From Gammaproteobacteria bacterium UBA3498 (GTDB lineage Bacteria; Pseudomonadota; Gammaproteobacteria; Pseudomonadales; Pseudohongiellaceae): DNA of 11,891 bases. Of the stretch, positions 1 through 5,081 are shown piece after piece. Every line of letters starts with the position of its first letter. Position 1 is the stretch's first letter. Below the pieces are notes generated by a model, which worked only from the letters and a program-made list of their open reading frames with translations, had not been told where the DNA came from and searched no databases. The stretch is taken from positions 2,519 through 14,409 of the forward strand of contig DFQD01000150.1 of assembly GCA_002377605.1 (NCBI GenBank). Reading direction: 5' to 3'. The translations under genes and the position numbers were made by a program.

Positions 1-211
1 GGCCATTGTTTTCAGCTGCCACAGAAAAATTTAAGAAAATAGACTTAGCGTGGCCGATATGTAAATAACCATTGGGCTCGGGAGGGAAGCGAGTGCGCAC
101 ACGACCTTCATGCTTTTGAGAAGCAATATCCTGCGCAATCATGTTGCGTATAAAATTCGATGGCGACGCAATCTCTAACGAGGTACGACTTTCCCTTTCC
201 AATTTTGCCAT
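1..211 (-). CDS. glnS: Glutaminyl-tRNA synthetase, N-terminal 70 residues (partial)
   Basis: Class I aminoacyl-tRNA synthetase that charges tRNA-Gln with glutamine in the cytoplasm. The gene starts at ATG 211-209 and runs off the left edge, so only 70 of an expected roughly 550 residues are visible. The segment RFPPEPNGYLHIGHAKSI (residues 41-58) is the nucleotide-binding signature of GlnRS, with the HIGH motif at 51-54. The PPEPNGYLHIGHAKS form is characteristic of GlnRS. GluRS, the close relative, has a different sequence around HIGH. The N-terminal residues before it (SNFIRNMIAQDI) also match the bacterial GlnRS start. No strong Shine-Dalgarno is visible, only AAAG about 10 bases upstream. 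It is divergent from ppiB across a 140-bp gap. Confidence 0.95.
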   Translation of the reverse strand, partial: MAKLERESRTSLEIASPSNFIRNMIAQDIASQKHEGRVRTRFPPEPNGYLHIGHAKSIFLNFSVAAENNG

Positions 212-285
212 TACTGAAATCTTTATATTTACTGATGAGGACTAGTGAAAGAACCCGGGGCTTTCGAGAGTTTTATAAAAGCCTT

Positions 286-314
286 ATTATAACTGCTCCA
301 TTTAAAAGCATTAA
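286..314 (-). promoter_or_regulatory. Candidate sigma70 promoter for glnS
   Basis: On the minus strand there is a perfect TATAAT at 291-286. A poor -35 match (TTAATG, 314-309) lies 17 bp upstream. Transcription would start near 279, giving a leader of about 70 bases before glnS. The -10 is convincing by sequence, but the -35 matches only about half of the consensus and the region is A/T-rich, so chance occurrence is possible. I see no equally good promoter for the divergent ppiB in the same gap. A weak 6-bp inverted repeat (GGCTTT 259-264 / AAAGCC 278-283) lies in the leader. Confidence 0.35.
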
Positions 315-351
315 ATAAAACTTACTACGGAATTGCTGTCAGGGAGTAATA

Positions 352-849
352 ATGATTGTTTTTAAGACTAATTTCGGTCAGATCAGGATCGAACTGGATT
401 TCGACAAAGCCCCCAAGTCCTCAGCAAATTTCCTCAATTATGCTAAAGACGGTTTCTATGATGGCACCATATTCCATCGTGTGATCGATAATTTCATGAT
501 CCAAGGAGGAGGATTCGAGGCAGGAATCTCACAAAAAGATAACGGCGACCCTATCCAAAATGAAGCGGATAATGGCTTATCTAATCTCACAGGGACTGTG
601 GCTATGGCAAGAACTTCCGATCCTCACTCCGCAACCTCACAGTTTTTTATTAATGTTGCAGACAACCTATTCCTCGATCATCGTAATAAGACTGATCAAG
701 GATGGGGCTATGCCGTATTCGGAAAAGTAGTTGAAGGAATGGAAGTCGTCGATAAAATTAAGCTCTGTGAAACGGGGTCAAGCTCAGGTCACAACGATGT
801 TCCTGTCGTCGATGTCATAATTGAATCGACCGAAATTGAAGAAGAATAG
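352..849 (+). CDS. ppiB: Peptidyl-prolyl cis-trans isomerase B (cyclophilin type, cytoplasmic)
   Basis: Cyclophilin that catalyses cis-trans isomerisation of Xaa-Pro bonds during protein folding. At 165 residues it has the typical length of bacterial PpiB. The core FHRVIDNFMIQGG (41-53) contains the catalytic Arg43. The second signature, GTVAMARTSDPHSATSQFF (81-99), forms the rest of the active-site groove. There is no signal peptide: the chain begins directly with the first beta strand (MIVFKTNFGQIRIEL). This argues for the cytoplasmic PpiB rather than periplasmic PpiA. The start is supported by AGGGAG at 341-346, 5 bases before ATG. lpxH begins 2 bp after the stop, so the two are probably cotranscribed. 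ppiB-lpxH next to glnS is an arrangement I recall from Pseudomonas. Confidence 0.95.
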   Translation: MIVFKTNFGQIRIELDFDKAPKSSANFLNYAKDGFYDGTIFHRVIDNFMIQGGGFEAGISQKDNGDPIQNEADNGLSNLTGTVAMARTSDPHSATSQFFINVADNLFLDHRNKTDQGWGYAVFGKVVEGMEVVDKIKLCETGSSSGHNDVPVVDVIIESTEIEEE

Positions 850-851
850 TT

Positions 852-1595
852 TTGCCCGATCGCATTCTCCTAATCTCGGATTTACACCTCGAAGAACAAA
901 GGCCAGATATCACTGCCGCATTTAGGCAGTTTCTGCAGAACAATCATGGAAACTGCTCTGAGCTCTATATTCTTGGCGATTTATTCGAGGTTTGGATAGG
1001 AGACGATGCAAAAACAAAACTTGCCGAAGAAGTTGCACTCGAGCTTCGCAAATTCAAACAAGCCGGAAGCTCAATTTATTTACTGCATGGCAATAGAGAC
1101 TTCCTATTAGGTACAGAATATGCTGAATCTTGTCGTGCTACTTTAATTGATGAACCTTTCGCACTGAGTACTAATGGCCTGGAAATATTACTTCTCCATG
1201 GAGATAGCCTTTGTACCGATGATCTGGATTATCAGGCATTCCGCGGTATGGTAAGAGATCCAAATTGGCAATCAGAATTTCTCAATAGATCTATAGAAGA
1301 TCGTGTTGCTTATGCGAAAGAAGCCCGCCGTCAAAGCGAACTAGCAACAGGAACCAAGTCTATGGAAATAATGGACGTTAATTGTTCTGCGGTTCGCTCA
1401 CTCTTTGCGGAAAACACTCAGCGAATTATTATTCATGGGCATACCCATCGTCCAGCCGTGCACAATGTGGCTCTCGATTCAAAATCTGAAACTTTTGGTA
1501 AAAGAATCGTACTGGGTGATTGGGACAAGAAACTCTGGTATGCAGAGATCAACACTGGCGAAGTCGAGTTGCGCTCCGCGCCGTTAAGCTCTTAA
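852..1595 (+). CDS. lpxH: UDP-2,3-diacylglucosamine diphosphatase (lipid A synthesis)
   Basis: Hydrolyses UDP-2,3-diacylglucosamine to lipid X and UMP, the fourth step of lipid A synthesis, at the inner face of the cytoplasmic membrane. It is a calcineurin-like metallophosphoesterase of 247 residues, near the usual 240. The metal-binding blocks are all present: SDLHL (D10, H12), GDLFEVWIGDD (D43), HGNRDFLLG (N81), LLHGDSLCTDD (H116) and HGHTHRPAVH (195-204). SKSMEIMDVN (169-177 region) matches the LpxH insertion. The start is TTG at 852. No ATG is available before the first conserved strand (RILLISDLHL), and the frame cannot extend far upstream. No clear Shine-Dalgarno precedes it, so translation is probably coupled to termination of ppiB 2 bp upstream. 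It implies a Gram-negative outer membrane with lipid A. Confidence 0.93.
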   Translation: MPDRILLISDLHLEEQRPDITAAFRQFLQNNHGNCSELYILGDLFEVWIGDDAKTKLAEEVALELRKFKQAGSSIYLLHGNRDFLLGTEYAESCRATLIDEPFALSTNGLEILLLHGDSLCTDDLDYQAFRGMVRDPNWQSEFLNRSIEDRVAYAKEARRQSELATGTKSMEIMDVNCSAVRSLFAENTQRIIIHGHTHRPAVHNVALDSKSETFGKRIVLGDWDKKLWYAEINTGEVELRSAPLSS

Positions 1596-1604
1596 AACGT
1601 TGAT

Positions 1605-2072
1605 TTAAGCAGAACTTCCGGACTGAAAGTTTGGCGCCTCAAAGTATCGATCAAAATGCGCTTCACATAATAGCAGTAATTCTTTTTCTATCTGCTCACA
1701 AAGTTGTTCTAATGATAGTTCTTCGTAAGCTGGCATGGTGTAGACACCATAATCCTCAAGGTTGTCTATAGCACGATGGTGTTTTTTCAACAAATTGTGC
1801 AACCAGCAATATGGGGATAGCTCATCATTAAATGGCACATTAGCTTTTTCCATTCCGAGTTTTAGATTAGGCACTGAAAAGATACGCATTTTATTTTCCA
1901 GAATCTGGCAAATAAGTTTTTCGATTCGTCTAAGCACGGCAGCCTTCCCGAGTTTGTCGTAGCCATTCCAATTAATGACTTCGAAAGAATAGCGTTTGCA
2001 ACCTCGGCAAACGGAATCCCCTAGGGAAGTAGTCGAGCATATTCCTATGCAAGGAGTTTTAGGATTATTCAT
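1605..2072 (-). CDS. DUF1289 family protein with C-terminal extension
   Basis: A small protein of unknown function, 155 residues, with an N-terminal DUF1289 domain. Four cysteines in the pattern CxxxC-x9-CxxC (C8, C12, C22, C25), followed by KRYSFEVINWNGY, are the family hallmark and suggest a bound metal ion. E. coli YdhL is a short member of about 80 residues. This longer form adds about 100 mostly helical residues containing SPYCWLHNLL (86-95) and LEDYGVYTMPAYEELSLEQL (102-121). I recall similar long forms in Pseudomonas, so the extension is probably normal. It starts at ATG 2072-2070, without an obvious Shine-Dalgarno. Its stop faces the lpxH stop across 9 bp with no visible terminator, so the two transcripts probably overlap at their ends. 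No function can be assigned. Confidence 0.85.
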   Translation of the reverse strand: MNNPKTPCIGICSTTSLGDSVCRGCKRYSFEVINWNGYDKLGKAAVLRRIEKLICQILENKMRIFSVPNLKLGMEKANVPFNDELSPYCWLHNLLKKHHRAIDNLEDYGVYTMPAYEELSLEQLCEQIEKELLLLCEAHFDRYFEAPNFQSGSSA

Positions 2073-2122
2073 CGATCGAATTCAGTTTGCAGATTAAAAT
2101 CTTGTCGTAACGCCGCATAAAG

Positions 2123-2150
2123 ACTTTAACAAGTCTGGATCATTTGTAAA
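2123..2150 (-). promoter_or_regulatory. Candidate promoter for the DUF1289 gene
   Basis: Minus strand: TTTACA (2150-2145, five of six against TTGACA), a 16-bp spacer, then TAAAGT (2128-2123, four of six against TATAAT). A transcript would begin near 2115 and have a leader of about 43 bases. A perfect 6-bp hairpin (AGACTT 2121-2126, loop TAAC, AAGTCT 2131-2136) overlaps the -10. It has no T-run on either side, so it is more likely an operator-like or chance palindrome than a terminator. Confidence 0.3.
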
Positions 2151-2183
2151 CCGAGAAAATTTCTGTACTCGAGGCCATTCATC

Positions 2184-2246
2184 ATGTTACCGAACTCGAG
2201 CGCCAACTGGATTTTTCCTTTGATTTACAATAGAATACGAGCCTGA
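2184..2246 (+). other. Possible 20-residue small ORF in the acnB upstream region
   Basis: ATG at 2184 opens a 20-codon frame (MLPNSSANWIFPLIYNRIRA) ending at TGA 2244-2246. GAGG at 2171-2174 lies 9 bases upstream, an acceptable ribosome-binding distance. Nothing in the peptide is recognisable. Its stop overlaps the -35/-10 spacer of the acnB promoter candidate, so it would need a separate upstream promoter that I cannot see. It is recorded because the 346-bp gap is the largest non-coding stretch here. It is most likely chance. Confidence 0.12.
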
Positions 2247-2252
2247 TTTAAA
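2224..2252 (+). promoter_or_regulatory. Candidate promoter for acnB
   Basis: TTTACA (2224-2229) and TTTAAA (2247-2252) are separated by 17 bp, matching the sigma70 consensus at five and four of six positions. Transcription would start near 2259, giving acnB a leader of about 160 bases that contains the palindrome at 2294-2306 and the nested inverted repeats at 2318-2397. A competing -35-like TTGACT at 2353-2358 has only a poor -10 (TACGCT, 15 bp away). If that one were used, the leader structure would not be transcribed. Confidence 0.3.
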
Positions 2253-2293
2253 CGACTGCTTCGGCATTAAGCTGTGTCCAAATTTTGAACTTA

Positions 2294-2306
2294 AAGCAGC
2301 CTGCTT
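2294..2306. repeat. 13-bp palindrome upstream of acnB
   Basis: AAGCAG-C-CTGCTT is a perfect 6+6 inverted repeat around a single base. The size and symmetry fit a binding site for a dimeric regulator, or a small motif in the leader RNA. It lies about 40 bp downstream of the candidate acnB transcription start, a position where a bound repressor would act as a roadblock. I do not recognise it as a known operator. Confidence 0.3.
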
Positions 2307-2317
2307 ACTAAATTCCA

Positions 2318-2397
2318 CCTGTAAGTGACTCCAGTAAAGTTTCTCTAACGTTTTGACTTAGAATTAAATCCTTTACGCTTAAAAACTCGCTTACAGG
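2318..2397 (+). promoter_or_regulatory. Nested inverted repeats in the acnB leader (possible structured 5' UTR)
   Basis: Three helices can nest in register. P1 pairs CCTGTAAGTGA (2318-2328) with TCGCTTACAGG (2387-2397), 11 pairs including one G-U. P2 pairs GTAAAG (2334-2339) with CTTTAC (2371-2376). P3 pairs TCTAA (2344-2348) with TTAGA (2358-2362) around a 9-base loop. The structure ends 9 bases before the acnB Shine-Dalgarno (2407-2412). The left internal loop between P1 and P2 carries CTCC (2329-2332), complementary to GGAG of that ribosome-binding site. The pairings are directly visible. A regulatory role is inference, since P2 and P3 are A/T-rich and there are long internal loops. It does not match a riboswitch class that I recognise. 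Confidence 0.35.
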
Positions 2398-2406
2398 CAA
2401 ATGAAC

Positions 2407-2412
2407 GAGGAG
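2407..2412 (+). promoter_or_regulatory. acnB ribosome-binding site that fixes a GTG start
   Basis: GAGGAG at 2407-2412 lies 6 bases before GTG 2419-2421. The ATG at 2401 is upstream of this site and has no Shine-Dalgarno of its own. It would add six residues (MNEEFF) before the conserved VLEEYRKHVAERA start. In E. coli AcnB the protein begins MLEEYRKHVAERA, so the GTG position matches exactly. Confidence 0.85.
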
Positions 2413-2418
2413 TTTTTC

Positions 2419-5013
2419 GTGTTAGAAGAATATAGAAAACACGTGGCCGAAAGAGCTGAACAGGGAGTGGTTCCAAAACCCCTCTCGGCGGGGCAAGTTG
2501 CTGACCTGGTAGGATTATTAAAATCACCTCCCGCTGGCGAAGAAGAATTTATTCTCGGCCTGATTTCCGATCGTGTACCACCCGGCGTTGACGAAGCAGC
2601 CTATGTTAAAGCGTCTTTTCTTTCTGCCATTACGAAAGGCGAAGATGAATCCCCGCTTATTGATAAAAAACTAGCCATAAGCCTTTTAGGCACCATGCTT
2701 GGTGGTTATAACATTGCCACTCTAGTTGAATTACTTGATGATGAAGAGCTAGCGGCGGCGGCGGCAGATGAGCTTTGTCATACCCTGTTAATGTTCGATG
2801 CGTTCCACGACGTTGCGGAAAAAGCCAAAAATGGCAATGAAGAAGCAAAAAGAGTTTTAAATTCATGGGCAAACGCTGACTGGTTCACTAATAAGGCTGA
2901 AATCCCAGAAAAGCTCACGGTAGTTGTTTTTAAAGTGCCCGGGGAAACAAACACGGACGATCTTTCTCCTGCCCAGGACGCATGGTCAAGACCAGACATC
3001 CCCCTACATGCGAAAGCTATGTATAAAAATCCGCGGGAAGGCGTTACCAATGCTGAAGCACAAATTAATGAGCTAGAAGAAACTGGTTTTCCTGTAGCCA
3101 TGGTTGGCGATGTCATGGGTACAGGCTCATCCCGCAAGTCCGCAACAAACTCCTTACTCTGGTACATAGGTGATGATATTCCTCATATTCCTAACAAGCG
3201 TGATGGCGGAGTATGTATTGGCGGAAAGATTGCCCCAATCTTTTTTAATACCATGGAAGATGCTGGAGCCCTACCCTTCGAATGTGATGTTGATGGTTTA
3301 GATACTGGCGACATTATTGATATCGACGTGTATGCCGGGGAAATTACGCGCCATGATTCCGGAGACCTGGTCACAAAGTTCGAACTAAAAACTGAAGTGT
3401 TATTGGATGAAGTGCGTGCAGGTGGAAGGATTCCACTAATTATCGGGCGCGGCCTTACGCAACGTGCTCGAGATGAACTAGATCTTGGGCCCTCAGACGT
3501 ATTCCGTTCGCCGGTTCAAGGTCAGAAATCAGATAAAGGATTCACTCTCGCTCAAAAAATGGTGGGTAAGGCTTGTGGTATGGAAGGTGTACGCCCTGGA
3601 AGTTACTGCGAACCAAAAATGACTACAGTAGGTAGTCAGGATACTACCGGGCCGATGACCCGGGACGAATTAAAAGATTTAGCCTGTCTTGGTTTTTCTT
3701 CAGACCTGGTTATGCAATCTTTCTGTCATACCGCCGCTTATCCTAAGCCAGTAGATATCGAAACCCAGCATACCCTGCCCGATTTTATACATACCCGCGG
3801 TGGCGTTTCTCTGCGACCAGGTGATGGCATTATTCACTCTTGGTTAAATCGTATGTTGCTACCGGATACAGTCGGTACGGGTGGCGATTCCCATACCCGT
3901 TTTCCGATCGGCATTTCTTTCCCAGCAGGTTCAGGTCTGGTTGCCTTCGCTGCTGCTACGGGAGTTATGCCTTTAGATATGCCTGAGTCCGTTCTAGTTC
4001 GGTTTAAAGGCGAAATGCAGCCAGGAATAACACTTCGAGATTTAGTAAATGCCATTCCACATGCAGCAATTCAATCCGGCGATCTCACTCTAGATAAAAA
4101 AGGAAAGAAGAATATTTTCTCAGGGCGAATTCTCGAAATTGAAGGTCTGCCCAAACTTAAAGTTGAACAGGCATTTGAACTTTCCGACGCATCCGCGGAA
4201 CGTTCAGCCGGTGGTTGCAGCATTCGACTGGACAAAGAACCCATAATCGAATATTTCAAATCGAATGTTACTTTACTCAGGTGGATGATCGATAACGGAT
4301 ACCAAGATGCGCGAACGCTAGAACGCAGAGCGAGAGCAATGGAAGATTGGTTAGAAAATCCTGTGTTAATGGCTCCGGATGTAGACGCAGAATATTACAA
4401 AATTATTGAGATTGACCTTAATGAAATTAAAGAACCTTTGTTAGCCTGCCCTAACGACCCAGATGACATCAAGCCCTTATCAGATGTCCAAGGCACCAAG
4501 ATAGACGAAGTATTCGTCGGTTCTTGTATGCTCAATATCGGAAATTTTCGAGCAGCTGCTGAAGTCTTGAAACAAGTTGAGCCCCCTTTACCTGCGCGGT
4601 TATGGATAGCACCACCAACAAAAATGGACGAACATCAACTTAAAGAAGAAGGCATCTACAATATCTTTGGAGTTTCTGGTGCTCGACTCGAAATGCCCGG
4701 TTGTTCTCTATGTATGGGAAATCAGGCACGAGTCGCACCAAACTCCACTGTAGTTTCTACATCGACTCGTAACTTCCCAAATCGTCTGGGACAGGGAGCC
4801 GATGTATTCCTTGCTTCAGCAGAGTTGGCAGCTGTCAGCTCAGCGCTAGGGAAGATTCCCGACATGGATGAGTACATGAGCTATATGCAAACGGTCGATA
4901 CGATGAAGGGAGATATTTATCGTTACCTCAATTTTAACGAAATTCAAAGCTTTCAGGAATCAGCGGAAAGAGCCAAGAATATACCTTTAACTAATGTCCA
5001 AATACTGAACTAG
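2419..5013 (+). CDS. acnB: Aconitate hydratase B (bifunctional aconitase / 2-methylisocitrate dehydratase)
   Basis: [4Fe-4S] enzyme interconverting citrate and isocitrate in the TCA cycle. AcnB proteins also act on 2-methylisocitrate, and in E. coli the iron-free form binds mRNA. From GTG 2419 the protein has 864 residues, against 865 in E. coli, with high similarity throughout. The order is an N-terminal HEAT-like domain (to about 160), the swivel domain with TNTDDLSPA and GTGSSRKSATNS, and the catalytic domains. The cluster ligands are C703 (VGSCMLNIG), C762 and C765 (PGCSLCMGNQ), with the same 59- and 3-residue spacing as in E. coli. GGDSHTRFPIGISFPAGSGL and STSTRNFPNRLG are further aconitase signatures. 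A short (GCG)4 tract encodes an alanine run near 2752-2763. Transcription ends at the hairpin at 5034. The gene appears monocistronic. Confidence 0.97.
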   Translation: MLEEYRKHVAERAEQGVVPKPLSAGQVADLVGLLKSPPAGEEEFILGLISDRVPPGVDEAAYVKASFLSAITKGEDESPLIDKKLAISLLGTMLGGYNIATLVELLDDEELAAAAADELCHTLLMFDAFHDVAEKAKNGNEEAKRVLNSWANADWFTNKAEIPEKLTVVVFKVPGETNTDDLSPAQDAWSRPDIPLHAKAMYKNPREGVTNAEAQINELEETGFPVAMVGDVMGTGSSRKSATNSLLWYIGDDIPHIPNKRDGGVCIGGKIAPIFFNTMEDAGALPFECDVDGLDTGDIIDIDVYAGEITRHDSGDLVTKFELKTEVLLDEVRAGGRIPLIIGRGLTQRARDELDLGPSDVFRSPVQGQKSDKGFTLAQKMVGKACGMEGVRPGSYCEPKMTTVGSQDTTGPMTRDELKDLACLGFSSDLVMQSFCHTAAYPKPVDIETQHTLPDFIHTRGGVSLRPGDGIIHSWLNRMLLPDTVGTGGDSHTRFPIGISFPAGSGLVAFAAATGVMPLDMPESVLVRFKGEMQPGITLRDLVNAIPHAAIQSGDLTLDKKGKKNIFSGRILEIEGLPKLKVEQAFELSDASAERSAGGCSIRLDKEPIIEYFKSNVTLLRWMIDNGYQDARTLERRARAMEDWLENPVLMAPDVDAEYYKIIEIDLNEIKEPLLACPNDPDDIKPLSDVQGTKIDEVFVGSCMLNIGNFRAAAEVLKQVEPPLPARLWIAPPTKMDEHQLKEEGIYNIFGVSGARLEMPGCSLCMGNQARVAPNSTVVSTSTRNFPNRLGQGADVFLASAELAAVSSALGKIPDMDEYMSYMQTVDTMKGDIYRYLNFNEIQSFQESAERAKNIPLTNVQILN

Positions 5014-5033
5014 TCCTCAATCAATAACTAAAT

Positions 5034-5066
5034 AAGAAGGGTGGTCAGGCACCCTTCTTGTTTGTT
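5034..5066. terminator. Bidirectional intrinsic terminator between acnB and pepN
   Basis: Perfect 10-bp stem AAGAAGGGTG (5034-5043) / CACCCTTCTT (5050-5059) with a 6-base loop. On the plus strand it is followed by GTTTGTT. On the minus strand the stem is followed by ATTTAGTTATT. It lies 20 bp after the acnB stop and 15 bp beyond the pepN stop on the other strand, so it can serve both convergent genes. The A-U-rich base of the stem and short, interrupted T-tracts suggest moderate strength. Confidence 0.88.
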
Positions 5067-5081
5067 AACTATAATAGCTAT

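Noticed and set aside
1405..1587. 60-codon plus-strand frame inside lpxH
   Set aside because: Lies wholly within lpxH in another frame, with no family resemblance and no ribosome site.
1596..1604. Terminator between lpxH and the DUF1289 gene
   Set aside because: Only 9 bp separate the stops and no hairpin with a T-run is visible there.
2170..2197. Two CTCGAG sites at 2168-2197 as an operator pair
   Set aside because: Each is a self-complementary hexamer common by chance; the flanking bases do not extend the symmetry.
2332..2337. CAGTAA in the acnB leader as a bacterial iron-responsive-element-like loop
   Set aside because: The eukaryotic IRE loop is CAGUGN with a bulged C five pairs below; here the fifth base differs and the sequence pairs in the P2 stem rather than forming a hexaloop.
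2353..2379. TTGACT...TACGCT as the acnB promoter
   Set aside because: The -35 is good but the -10 matches only three of six positions with 15-bp spacing, so TTTACA/TTTAAA at 2224-2252 is better balanced. It is not excluded.
2752..2766. (GCG)4 tract in acnB as a phase-variation repeat
   Set aside because: Four trinucleotide units are too few for notable slippage, and a change would only alter the alanine count without shifting the frame.
2778..3167. 129-codon minus-strand frame inside acnB
   Set aside because: Antisense shadow of the highly conserved swivel-domain coding sequence; the peptide resembles no family I know.
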